Source: UBA11591 sp040220895
GTDB taxonomy: Bacteria; Bacteroidota; Bacteroidia; Flavobacteriales_E; Vicingaceae
NCBI GenBank assembly: GCA_040220895.1
Contig: JAVJVY010000017.1
Location: 62,001-126,000, forward strand
DNA length: 64,000 nucleotides
Direction: 5' to 3'
The position numbers were made by a program, and so were the translations under genes. This document shows positions 1-8,132 of the stretch, one piece after another. How positions within the stretch are numbered: the stretch's first letter is position 1; each line of letters begins with the position of its first letter. Under the pieces are notes generated by a model, which saw nothing but the letters and a program-made list of their open reading frames with translations, did no database searches and was not told the origin of the DNA.

Positions 1-265
1 ATGTCAATTTTTCACCGCGTTTTAACGGAAAGGCACTCTGTTTTGCGGCAAATTGGATACCGATGGAGATCAAAACAACCGTGGCTATAAGACGTATGAA
101 TTCGAATATGCTGATCATTGTCCTGAATCCAAAAAAGGCACAAAGAAAATTTCCGGTGAAGAACAATGCTACAGTGAGATAAATCAGTCGTTTATCGCCT
201 TCGAATTGGATTTTTTCACCAGGTTTTAATTCTTCCTGTTTTTTCTTTACTGGCGGCAGTTTCAT
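1..265 (-). CDS. Hypothetical membrane protein, C-terminus cut by window edge
   Basis: An open frame runs from an ATG at 265 down to base 1 without a stop, giving 88 codons; the rest lies outside the window. It begins with a lysine/proline/glutamate-rich cytoplasmic stretch (MKLPPVKKKQEELKPGEK), followed by two hydrophobic segments at about residues 28-48 and 55-72. I do not recognise the family. It is divergent from prfB with only 39 bp between the two starts, so the promoters overlap. Real-gene status is inferred from the uninterrupted frame, the sensible start and the membrane pattern. Confidence 0.55.
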   Translation of the reverse strand, partial: MKLPPVKKKQEELKPGEKIQFEGDKRLIYLTVALFFTGNFLCAFFGFRTMISIFEFIRLIATVVLISIGIQFAAKQSAFPLKRGEKLT

Positions 266-279
266 TTAATCGGAAAGCC

Positions 280-287
280 TAAATTTG
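280..287 (+). promoter_or_regulatory. Promoter -7 box for prfB (TAAATTTG)
   Basis: Exact match to the Bacteroidota -7 consensus TAnnTTTG, 17 bp before the prfB ATG, implying a leader of about 11 nt. No clear -33 TTG at the usual distance. Confidence 0.4.
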
Positions 288-304
288 ACCTAAATCCACA
301 GCGC

Positions 305-1403
305 ATGATTACACATGAACAAGTCAAAGATCTTGCCGGACGCCTGGAGGCGTTAAGGGGGTATCTTTGACGTCGATACCAAATTAAGAGAAATCGCCGA
401 ATTGGAGCAGGAATCTCAGGTTGAAGGTTTCTGGGATGATCCCACCAAGGCACAACGACACCTTAAGATCATAAGCTCGAAGAAAAACTGGACCAAGGCT
501 TTTGACCAAGCTTCTTCTAACGTCGATGACCTGCAAGTTTTCTATGACTTTTCTAAAGAGGGTGAGGCCAGTGATGATGAGGTTGAACGTCAGTTCGCCA
601 AGGCGAGCAAGGGCATTGAAGAACTTGAATTCAAACGAATGCTTTCCAATGAAGAAGACGGGCTGGATGCTGTTCTTCAAATAACAGCCGGAGCAGGAGG
701 TACCGAAAGCTGTGATTGGGCTTCGATGCTGCTTAGGATGTACATGATGTGGGCTGAAAAAAGTAATTTCAAGGTAAATCTACTCTCGCAATTGGAAGGC
801 GATAGCGCCGGAATTAAAAGTGCGACCCTCGAAGTCGAAGGAGATTTTGCCTTTGGATACTTGAAAGGAGAGAATGGCGTTCACCGCCTGGTTCGCATTT
901 CACCCTTTGATTCGAATGCCAAGCGCCATACCTCCTTTGCCTCGGTTTATGTCTACCCCTTGGTAGACGATAGCATAGAAATCGATATAAACCCATCTGA
1001 TATAGCCTGGGACACTTTCAGAAGTGGCGGAGCAGGAGGGCAGAATGTCAACAAAGTTGAAACCGGCGTTCGACTTCGGCACAAACCTTCGGGCATTGTC
1101 ATTGAAAACACCGAAACAAGATCGCAACTTGGGAATAAGGAAAAAGCACTCCAATTGTTAAAGTCCCAGTTATATGAAATCGAATTGGAGAAAAAACGTG
1201 AAGTAAGATCAGAGATCGAAGCGGGCAAAAAGAAAATAGAATGGGGATCTCAAATTCGCAACTATGTGATGCACCCTTATAAACTCGTCAAAGATGTACG
1301 AACTTCGCACGAAACGTCAAATGTCGACGCCGTGATGAACGGAGACCTAGATGATTTTATAAAAGCTTATTTGATGGAAGAAGGAAGTAAAACAGCCGTA
1401 TAA
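305..1403 (+). CDS. prfB: Peptide chain release factor 2, with programmed +1 frameshift
   Basis: Terminates translation at UGA/UAA by triggering peptidyl-tRNA hydrolysis. The first 21 codons start at ATG 305 and meet an in-frame TGA at 368-370; the remaining 344 codons continue in the +1 frame from GAC at 369. The shift site has an SD-like AGGGGG (356-361), then TAT, CTT and TGA followed by C, the same arrangement as the autoregulatory RF2 frameshift of E. coli. The joined protein has 365 residues, the E. coli length. The RF2 recognition tripeptide SPF is at residues 199-201 and the catalytic GGQ at 244-246. A start inside the second frame (TTG at 402) would cut the conserved N-terminal helices and is not used here. 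Low RF2 should raise frameshifting and so restore RF2. Confidence 0.97.
356..371 (+). promoter_or_regulatory. RF2 programmed frameshift signal
   Basis: AGGGGG spaced three bases from the slippery CTT codon, then TGA and C. The CTT-decoding tRNA can slip onto TTT, and TGAC is a weak terminator context. This is the only interruption of prfB. Confidence 0.93.
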
Positions 1404-1406
1404 AAA

Positions 1407-1745
1407 ATGATTATTTATCACAATCCGCGTTGCAGAAAGAGCCGCGAGACCTTAGAATTGATTCGCAAAGAAGGCCAGGAACCTGAAATTGTTGAATACC
1501 TTAAAAACCCACTCACCGCCGATGAATTACGAGACATCATCGACTTACTGGACATTGATGCACACGATCTTATTAGGACGGGCGAAGCGGTTTATAAAGA
1601 AGATTACAAAGGAAAGGAATTGTCTGAGGAAGAATGGATACTGGCTATGGCCGAAAATCCGGTATTGATGGAAAGACCTATTGTGGTCAAAGGAGAAAAG
1701 GCCGTTATAGGAAGGCCGCCGGAAAATGTAAGTAAATTGCTTTAA
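1407..1745 (+). CDS. ArsC/Spx-family arsenate reductase-like protein
   Basis: A 112-residue thioredoxin-fold protein of the ArsC (glutaredoxin-type) family. The N-terminal strand ends in HNPRCRKSRETL, with the single catalytic cysteine at position 9 followed by the basic/serine turn of ArsC enzymes; the C-terminal half has RPIVVKGEKAVIGRP, the family's arginine-containing segment. Family members reduce arsenate with glutathione and glutaredoxin, but many chromosomal relatives have unproven substrates. The start is 3 bp after the prfB stop, so the two are probably cotranscribed. No ars operon genes lie nearby, so an arsenic role is not supported by context. Confidence 0.85.
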   Translation: MIIYHNPRCRKSRETLELIRKEGQEPEIVEYLKNPLTADELRDIIDLLDIDAHDLIRTGEAVYKEDYKGKELSEEEWILAMAENPVLMERPIVVKGEKAVIGRPPENVSKLL

Positions 1746-1897
1746 GCCTCGCTTTCCTCTGCGGGGTCGGCACCTTTAAGTTTGTGCATAACCCACTGAG
1801 TGATAGCATATGGAAGGGCAACGGCAGAAAGGAATAATAAAATCCAAAACGCCATAACGAATATGAATAAAAACAGTAAAAAACCTCCCAAGAACAT
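1742..1897 (-). CDS. Small membrane protein, 51 residues
   Basis: Starts at ATG 1897 and ends at the TAA at 1742-1744, overlapping the ArsC-like stop tail to tail. The product begins MFLGGFLLFLFIFVMAFW and is hydrophobic to about residue 36, enough for one long or two short membrane spans, then has a polar acidic tail ending PAEESEA. No family is recognised. Support is the good start, the membrane-then-charged-tail design, and that it fills the gap between two convergent or divergent neighbours. Being short, it could be a chance frame. Confidence 0.5.
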   Translation of the reverse strand: MFLGGFLLFLFIFVMAFWILLFLSAVALPYAITQWVMHKLKGADPAEESEA

Positions 1898-1904
1898 ATT
1901 GACT

Positions 1905-1912
1905 TAGTTTTG
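1905..1912 (+). promoter_or_regulatory. Promoter -7 box for fumC (TAGTTTTG)
   Basis: Exact TAnnTTTG match facing fumC, implying a leader of about 55 nt. The start of the small minus-strand gene is only 8 bp away. Confidence 0.35.
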
Positions 1913-1972
1913 CAATGAGCTTACAATATTACAACAAAATATCATTTATCAAATCAAAAGAAGACTAGTAAA

Positions 1973-3367
1973 ATGGACTACCGCATAGAGCACGATACCA
2001 TGGGTGAGGTCAAAGTTCCGGCCGACAAATATTGGGGAGCACAAACAGAAAGATCACGCAATAATTTTAAGATCGGCACTGAACGCTTTAAAATGCCATC
2101 CGAGATCATCCAAGCATTTGCCTACCTGAAAAAGGCGGCGGCACATACCAATTTTGAGTTAGGCGTATTGGAAGAAAAGAAAAAAAACCTGATCTCCATG
2201 GTATGTGATGAGATCATTGCCGATCAGCTAAAAGATCATTTTCCGCTGGTTGTTTGGCAAACGGGCTCTGGTACGCAGTCAAACATGAACATGAACGAAG
2301 TAATCGCCAACCGGGCGCATGTGTTCGAAGGAAATAAACTCGGAGTAGGTGATCGGGTTGTTCATCCGAATGACGACGTGAATAAGTCACAGTCTTCAAA
2401 TGATACTTATCCAACAGCCATGCACATTGCGGCATACAAAATGATCATGGAAGTCACCATTCCGGGTGTTGAAAAACTAAAAGCAAGCCTTGAGGAAAAA
2501 TCGAAGGCCTTTGATGAGGTGGTTAAAATCGGAAGGACGCATTTGATGGATGCCACGCCTTTGACGCTAGGTCAGGAATTCAGTGGCTATGCCAGCCAGT
2601 TGGACCACGGCCTAAGAGCACTAAAAAATACTCTTGCCCATCTGTCGGAGTTGGCCCTTGGAGGCACGGCCGTCGGTACGGGAATTAATACCCCAAAAGG
2701 GTATGCCGAATTAGTGGCAAAGAAGATAGCCGAGTTTACCGGATTGCCATTTGTTTCCGCCGAAAATAAATTTGAGGCGCTGGCTGCCCACGATGCCATG
2801 GTTGAAAGTCATGGCGCCCTAAAGCAACTGGCGGTGAGTTTGATGAAAATAGCCAACGATATCAGAATGTTGGCTTCGGGGCCCAGAAGTGGAATAGGCG
2901 AGCTCATCATACCATCAAACGAACCAGGTTCTTCCATTATGCCGGGTAAGGTCAATCCTACTCAGGCCGAGGCACTGACCATGGTTTGCGCCCAGGTAAT
3001 CGGTAATGATGTTGCGATTACTGTTGGAGGCATGAATGGCCATTATGAACTGAACGTTTTCAAGCCCCTGATGGCTTTGAATTTTCTTGCTTCTGCTCAG
3101 TTATTGGGCGAGGCTTGTGTTTCTTTTAATGATCATTGCGCTGTTGGAATTGAACCAAACATGGTCAATCTGAAAAAGAACTTAGATAATTCCTTGATGC
3201 TGGTTACGGCGCTAAACACCCATATTGGGTATGAAAAAGCAGCCGAAATTGCAAAAACTGCCCATAAAAATGGAACGACGTTAAAGGTAGAAGCCATTAA
3301 TCTGGGTTACCTGACTGAAAAGCAATTTGATGAATGGGTCGATCCAACTAAGATGATAGGTCGCTAA
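1973..3367 (+). CDS. fumC: Fumarate hydratase, class II
   Basis: Interconverts fumarate and L-malate in the citric acid cycle; a cytoplasmic homotetramer with no metal cluster. The 464 residues match the usual class II length. Visible family motifs: TGSGTQSNMNMNEV near residue 97-110, GRTHLMDATPLTLGQEF near 187, and the superfamily signature GSSIMPGKVNP at 319-329, which holds the catalytic serine loop. The class is fixed by the FumC-type substrate loop rather than the argininosuccinate lyase or aspartase form, although aspartase is a close relative. It is a single-gene unit that converges on the guanylyltransferase gene. Confidence 0.96.
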   Translation: MDYRIEHDTMGEVKVPADKYWGAQTERSRNNFKIGTERFKMPSEIIQAFAYLKKAAAHTNFELGVLEEKKKNLISMVCDEIIADQLKDHFPLVVWQTGSGTQSNMNMNEVIANRAHVFEGNKLGVGDRVVHPNDDVNKSQSSNDTYPTAMHIAAYKMIMEVTIPGVEKLKASLEEKSKAFDEVVKIGRTHLMDATPLTLGQEFSGYASQLDHGLRALKNTLAHLSELALGGTAVGTGINTPKGYAELVAKKIAEFTGLPFVSAENKFEALAAHDAMVESHGALKQLAVSLMKIANDIRMLASGPRSGIGELIIPSNEPGSSIMPGKVNPTQAEALTMVCAQVIGNDVAITVGGMNGHYELNVFKPLMALNFLASAQLLGEACVSFNDHCAVGIEPNMVNLKKNLDNSLMLVTALNTHIGYEKAAEIAKTAHKNGTTLKVEAINLGYLTEKQFDEWVDPTKMIGR

Positions 3368-3453
3368 TGGCTAATGGGAGAATTGCATGATTGCTTAATT
3401 CAGGAGAATTGACAACATGATTTATTTTATACATTTTGGTCAAGATATTTCCC

Positions 3454-4503
3454 TTACAATCCCTCTGTGATCTTCTTGATCTTTTGTTCCTCTTCTTTCT
3501 TGCAAATAAGAAGGGCATTGCCATGTTCCACCACAATGCAGTCATCCAGGCCAATCATTACGACTAGTTTTTCATTGGGCACGTGAACAATGTTGCCCCT
3601 GGCATCCAGGCTCATCACTTTTTTACCGATCAATGCATTGCCACCTTGGTCTTGAGGAATATGTTCGTATAAACTGCCCCAGGTACCCAAGTCAGACCAT
3701 CCAAAATCCGCATTAATTACCTGTCGATTGCCCGCTTTTTCCATGATGCCGTAGTCAATGGAGATATTTTCGCAAGACGGGTAAACCTGGTTTATAAATG
3801 CTTGTTCGGCTTCTGTATTATACTTACCCTTTCCCTTTTCGAACTGCAGGTGCATCTCGGGCAGTAACTCGCGAAAGGCCTTATCGATGCTATTTACGTT
3901 CCAAATGAACATACCGCTGTTCCAGCTGTAATCGCCACTGGCGACAAACTTCTTAGCTGTTTCAAGATCTGGTTTTTCAGTAAAAGAGATCACTTTACTG
4001 AAGGCTGCATTGGTCTTTTCGTAGTTAATGTATCCGTAACCTGTATCCGGACGGCTCGGTTTAATACCAATGGTCAGCAATACATCTTTTGTTGCCGCTT
4101 GTTTAAGGCTTTGAGAAATGACTTCATTGAATACAGACTCCTTGGTGATCAAATGATCGGACGGACAAACAAGCACATTGGCCTTTGAATCCAGATCCAT
4201 GATCTTGAAGTTTGCGTATGCAATGCAGGGTGCCGTGTTTCGACGCATGGGTTCGCAAAGGACCTGAGAATCATTGATGCCGGGCAATTGCTTTTTGGTG
4301 ATCTCGCGGTACTGCTCATTGGTGACAATATAGATCTGATCGGCAGGGCAGATATTTGAGAGTCGCTCAAAAGTTTGTTGCAGCAGGCTTTGCCCGGTGC
4401 CGAGAATATCGATGAATTGTTTTGGGTGGTCTTCTGTACTCATGGGCCAGAACCGGCTGCCGATTCCACCTGCCATGATAACACCGTATGCGTGACTATC
4501 CAT
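3454..4503 (-). CDS. manC: Mannose-1-phosphate guanylyltransferase
   Basis: Makes GDP-mannose from mannose-1-phosphate and GTP for surface polysaccharide. The 349-residue protein has the nucleotidyltransferase loop GGIGSRFWPMS at 12-22, then EPMRRNTAPCI, CPSDHLI, TGYGYI, FTEKPD and WNSGMFIW in the order seen in this family. It ends after the catalytic domain plus the short left-handed helix region, so the isomerase half of bifunctional ManC/AlgA enzymes is absent. It lies 35 bp downstream of the SprT-like gene on the same strand, probably one transcript. Confidence 0.92.
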   Translation of the reverse strand: MDSHAYGVIMAGGIGSRFWPMSTEDHPKQFIDILGTGQSLLQQTFERLSNICPADQIYIVTNEQYREITKKQLPGINDSQVLCEPMRRNTAPCIAYANFKIMDLDSKANVLVCPSDHLITKESVFNEVISQSLKQAATKDVLLTIGIKPSRPDTGYGYINYEKTNAAFSKVISFTEKPDLETAKKFVASGDYSWNSGMFIWNVNSIDKAFRELLPEMHLQFEKGKGKYNTEAEQAFINQVYPSCENISIDYGIMEKAGNRQVINADFGWSDLGTWGSLYEHIPQDQGGNALIGKKVMSLDARGNIVHVPNEKLVVMIGLDDCIVVEHGNALLICKKEEEQKIKKITEGL

Positions 4504-4538
4504 CTTGGTTAAAAGTTTAAAACGAACATACTAATTAT

Positions 4539-5189
4539 TTACAAGGGCTTTTCAAGCGGTGTCACTTCGGCCATTTTATGGATAAGGTACTTGCGCTTGC
4601 TACCAACTTCGGCACAAAGAATACGGCTACGTCTTTTTTCGAGTTTTCTGAATACTTTCCCATTATTCAGGCTGAAAAGATCCTGGTACTGCAATTCTTC
4701 AAGTAAGGTTATGCGTTTCTCTATCGGGTCGTATTCCCGTAGTGCTTTTAAAAGATTCATATCAGCAAAAGATGAGGCTCGCGGTTTATCAATTAATCCT
4801 TTGACAACTTTTTGCAGATCTTTAGGAAAAATTTCCGAATAGTAAAAGCGTTCCACCAGGGCAGAAAATTGTTCTTTCCATTCTGCCCCATGCGCCTGTA
4901 CTTTTCTTCCGTATTTCACCCAAACAAAATGGTGGGCCAATTCATGGATGAAAATAATCAGAAAGTGATAGTTGTTCAGATCTTCATTGACCGTTATTTG
5001 TGCAATTTTTCCATTTTGTGGCGGTCGGTAATCCCCTAATTTAGTCTGCCTTTTTTTGCGCACTTTAAAGGAACAATCCAATCCCTCACAAATGGGGATA
5101 AGCACATCAAAGCTGCCGGGGGGAAGATAATGGCTGTATTTCAGCAATTCCGTCCTCATCGAAATAATTCGGCGTAATGCACCTGCCAT
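4539..5189 (-). CDS. SprT-like zinc-binding domain protein
   Basis: A 216-residue SprT-like family protein. The metalloprotease motif HELAH is at residues 82-86 with a probable third ligand, His100, in AHGAEWK, the arrangement in SprT/SPRTN proteins. The C-terminal 100 residues lack the cysteine pair of classical SprT and look like a separate basic helix-rich module (RKLEKRRSRILCAEVG). Eukaryotic relatives cut DNA-protein crosslinks; bacterial function is unproven. ATG 5189 is used, but the second methionine (5159) is equally plausible because homologues often start near there. It is the upstream gene of manC. Confidence 0.8.
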   Translation of the reverse strand: MAGALRRIISMRTELLKYSHYLPPGSFDVLIPICEGLDCSFKVRKKRQTKLGDYRPPQNGKIAQITVNEDLNNYHFLIIFIHELAHHFVWVKYGRKVQAHGAEWKEQFSALVERFYYSEIFPKDLQKVVKGLIDKPRASSFADMNLLKALREYDPIEKRITLLEELQYQDLFSLNNGKVFRKLEKRRSRILCAEVGSKRKYLIHKMAEVTPLEKPL

Positions 5190-5381
5190 TTAGGGCATTC
5201 ATTGCAGCGGTTCTTTTTTCGTAAAAAACACGACTGCATCACCAGCAAAATGCCCAAAATCAAGACTAATCGCTCTTTATAAGACCTTCTCATTACCGAG
5301 TGCTAAAGTAATAAGTATCGAGGTGGTAAAAGATGTTTTTTTTAAGCTGTGCATTTTGACGTATTTTTAACTCGCAATCGC

Positions 5382-6122
5382 ATGAATCTCTTTTACCACA
5401 TCGGACGATATTTTATCCTTATCTCAAAGGTATTTCACCTGCCAGAGAAGGCCAGCATGTTTTATGAGCAGTTTTTTAAGGAGATCTCAAAGCTCGGAAT
5501 CCAGTCAATGGGCATCATTACCATCATCTCATTTTTTATGGGTGCGGTTATTACCATTCAAACGGCTTCGAACATCGACAGTGCCCTGATTCCATTGTCG
5601 ACCGTTGGATTTGCCGCCAGGCAAACCGTCTTACTTGAACTTTCTCCCACCATCATTGCCCTGATTCTTGCCGGTAAGGTGGGTTCAAATATCGCATCTG
5701 AAATCGGCACCATGCGTGTGACCGAGCAAATAGACGCCCTTGAGATCATGGGTGTGAATTCGGCTTCTTATCTCATCTTGCCCAAGATCACAGCTGCGGT
5801 CTTTATAAATCCATTTCTTATTATCCTGTCCATGTGTGTTGGCATCATCGGAGGTTGGGTGGCTGGAGCCTTCACCGGAATTGTTCCTTCTGTTGACTAC
5901 ATCACGGGTTTACAGATGGATTTTGACACTTATTCCGTGACCTACGCCTTGATCAAGACCTTGTTTTTCGCATTTATCATTACTTCGGTTCCCGCATACC
6001 ATGGGTACTTTTCGAGTGGAGGAGCCCTTGAAGTTGGCCAGTCAAGCACAAAAGGAGTGGTTTACAGCAGCGTGCTTATTCTCATATTGAATTATGTCCT
6101 CACACAACTTCTGCTGATTTGA
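5382..6122 (+). CDS. mlaE: Mla-type phospholipid ABC transporter permease
   Basis: A 246-residue integral membrane protein of the MlaE family, the permease moving phospholipids between inner membrane and periplasm to keep outer-membrane lipid asymmetry. Typical features: an amphipathic start (MNLFYHIGRYFILISKVF), five to six membrane helices, and the family motif TLVLE-type region seen here as VLLELSPTIIALILAGKVGSNIASEIGTM in two parts at about 97-125, followed by TEQIDALEIMG. ATG 5382 is preferred over an upstream GTG (5349), which adds residues with no family match. It overlaps the ATPase gene by 4 bp. The usual MCE substrate-binding gene is not next to it. Confidence 0.92.
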   Translation: MNLFYHIGRYFILISKVFHLPEKASMFYEQFFKEISKLGIQSMGIITIISFFMGAVITIQTASNIDSALIPLSTVGFAARQTVLLELSPTIIALILAGKVGSNIASEIGTMRVTEQIDALEIMGVNSASYLILPKITAAVFINPFLIILSMCVGIIGGWVAGAFTGIVPSVDYITGLQMDFDTYSVTYALIKTLFFAFIITSVPAYHGYFSSGGALEVGQSSTKGVVYSSVLILILNYVLTQLLLI

Positions 6123-6865
6123 TCGAAGTCAAACATATTTCAAAATCATTCGGAGAGAAAGAGGTGCTTTTTGACATTTCACATGTCTTCAACAGGGGGA
6201 TGAACAATCTCATTATCGGCGCAAGTGGTTCGGGAAAATCAGTACTGACCAAGTGCATCGTTGGCCTGCACGAGCCAACCAGCGGCGAAGTGTTTTACGA
6301 TGGGCGCGATTATACACGAATGAATTTCAAAGATCGCAAAGAAATTAGGAGTGAATTGGGCATGTTGTTTCAGGGGACAGCCTTGTTTGATTCCCTGAAT
6401 GTAGAAGAAAATGTTTCCTTTCCGCTTCGGATGCACAGCAATATGACTGCGGCCGAAATGCGAGAACGAGTAAATTTTTGCCTGGAACACGTCAGTCTTT
6501 CGGGGGTCAATCACTTATATCCTTCAGAATTGAGCGGGGGAATGCAGAAAAGGGTGGGCATAGCAAGGGCCATTGCCTTGAACCCAAAATACCTTTTTTG
6601 CGACGAACCCAATTCGGGCTTGGACCCCCAGACTTCCATCGTTATTGACAACCTTATTTCTAACCTGACCAAGGAGTTTGATATAACTACCATCACGGTT
6701 ACCCACGACATGAATAGCGTCATGGAAGTAGGCGACAATATCCTTTTCATTTATCAGGGCAGGAAGTGGTGGTCAGGAGACAAGGAAAGCATTCTGCGAT
6801 CCGATAATAAGGAACTCAATGACTTTGTATACGCTTCGCCCATTATGAAAAAGGTCAAGGGGTAG
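6119..6865 (+). CDS. mlaF: Mla-type phospholipid ABC transporter ATPase
   Basis: A 248-residue ATP-binding subunit paired with the MlaE permease. Walker A GASGSGKS at 34-41, signature LSGGMQKRVGIARA, Walker B YLFCDEPNSGLDP and the H-loop TVTHDM are all intact, so it should be an active ATPase. MQKRV in place of the common QQQRV is typical of the MlaF group. The start is a TTG at 6119 that shares bases with the permease stop (TTGA), so translation is coupled. No other start exists close by. The operon appears to stop at 6865. Confidence 0.93.
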   Translation: MIEVKHISKSFGEKEVLFDISHVFNRGMNNLIIGASGSGKSVLTKCIVGLHEPTSGEVFYDGRDYTRMNFKDRKEIRSELGMLFQGTALFDSLNVEENVSFPLRMHSNMTAAEMRERVNFCLEHVSLSGVNHLYPSELSGGMQKRVGIARAIALNPKYLFCDEPNSGLDPQTSIVIDNLISNLTKEFDITTITVTHDMNSVMEVGDNILFIYQGRKWWSGDKESILRSDNKELNDFVYASPIMKKVKG

Positions 6866-6916
6866 TATCCGAAGCTGGCTGAAATAGCCAATTTTCAAGT
6901 TTTTAAGTCCCAATAA

Positions 6917-8068
6917 TCAATGCTGGACAACAATTTTACCAGTCAAATTGCCCTTGTCGGTTACTAGGCTGTAAAAGTATAAGCCACTATTCAAGGTCGA
7001 AGCATCAAATATTATTTTGTGGTTTCCAGTACTTTTTTTACCCACATTTCGATAGCTAACGCTTTTACCCGTCAGGTCATTGATTTTTAGAGCAATATGA
7101 GACTCACTTAGCAAAGTATATTCAATGTAGGCCACCTCATTTATTGGATTCGGATAAACAGTGATGTTTTTGATAAGTGCTTCGGAATAATGATTCAAGC
7201 CTCCAAGGAGTTCGTAAGTATACCAAAATCCCATGTCGATGTTTTGCGTGAAGCTAGCCTCTCCTATACCTTTATCATAAGTACTATTGCTGTTGCAATC
7301 TCGGAAAGTATCAAAGTTGCTGAAGAAGGAGTTGGGACCTATGCCCAACGAAGAGGCGATAGAAGCGTTTTTGAAAAAGGACCTTCCATCTTGCAACATG
7401 CCGGCGTGGTAAGTAAATGATTCACTGGCACCGGTCCCAAGGGCGCAACTCATTTCCAAATAATCGCAAACAAATGATGCGCTATCCATTCCATAGACTC
7501 CGTCGTAGCAAACTTCGAGAAAGAAGCCCCTGTCTCGGCTTGCAATGGTTAAGCCAACAGGGTAACTGAAATGTTTTTGCATTCCAAGTTTTTGAAACGG
7601 AGTAAGGTTAATCGCAACCAGGGTATCAGACCATAGCAAGGCCCCATTGGTGACGGGACCATTAGCAGCATTCAATTCACGAAGCGAAACAATCATGGTA
7701 TTTTGCTGACCCGAATGATTGACATGCCCCATTCTTAGCGCAATAGAGTCAATGCTGAGACGATCGTTTCCTTGATATTTTTTGAGCAGGGAATCAAATC
7801 CAATCAGATTAAAGGTTGCAAAGTCAAAAATATGGGTAAAGGCTGTAGCGAAACAAGTGTAGTTGGAATCGTCCATGACGTGGTAGAAGCTAGGTACTTG
7901 GGTTGAATTACCAAAACCATATCCATTTAATTCTACATCATAATAATTCAGGTACACACTGGAACTACTCTTGTCACTTGATTTGAAATCTGATGAACGA
8001 TCTTGATCACCCTGAGCAAGAAGTGAAAGCGGTAAAAACGCAAGCAGAAAATAGACAAATAGGCGCAT
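6917..8068 (-). CDS. T9SS-sorted secreted protein, paralogue 1 of 3
   Basis: A 383-residue exported protein of unknown function. It has a Sec signal peptide (MRLFVYFLLAFLPLSLLAQ), a central domain and a C-terminal type A T9SS sorting domain of about 80 residues starting at VYPNPINEVAYIEY and ending GLYFYSLVTDKGNLTGK. The central domain shares with the next two genes the segment YLNYYDVELNGYGFG, a run of DSTH/IFDF-like strands, a CDYLEMSC region and CNSNSTYDKG before the sorting domain. Predicted secretion is through the SprA channel to the cell surface or medium. A TAAATTTA box lies just before the ATG. It is the last of three tandem copies and the most divergent. Confidence 0.85.
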   Translation of the reverse strand: MRLFVYFLLAFLPLSLLAQGDQDRSSDFKSSDKSSSSVYLNYYDVELNGYGFGNSTQVPSFYHVMDDSNYTCFATAFTHIFDFATFNLIGFDSLLKKYQGNDRLSIDSIALRMGHVNHSGQQNTMIVSLRELNAANGPVTNGALLWSDTLVAINLTPFQKLGMQKHFSYPVGLTIASRDRGFFLEVCYDGVYGMDSASFVCDYLEMSCALGTGASESFTYHAGMLQDGRSFFKNASIASSLGIGPNSFFSNFDTFRDCNSNSTYDKGIGEASFTQNIDMGFWYTYELLGGLNHYSEALIKNITVYPNPINEVAYIEYTLLSESHIALKINDLTGKSVSYRNVGKKSTGNHKIIFDASTLNSGLYFYSLVTDKGNLTGKIVVQH

Positions 8069-8132
8069 TACGATATAAATTTAACTAAAAGAAGCACTAA
8101 TAGCAAGAAAGTTTGAGCCTTGTTCCTTAATC

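Noticed and set aside
368..370. In-frame TGA that would make prfB a pseudogene
   Set aside because: It sits in a perfect programmed frameshift context and the +1 frame continues to a full-length protein with all motifs.
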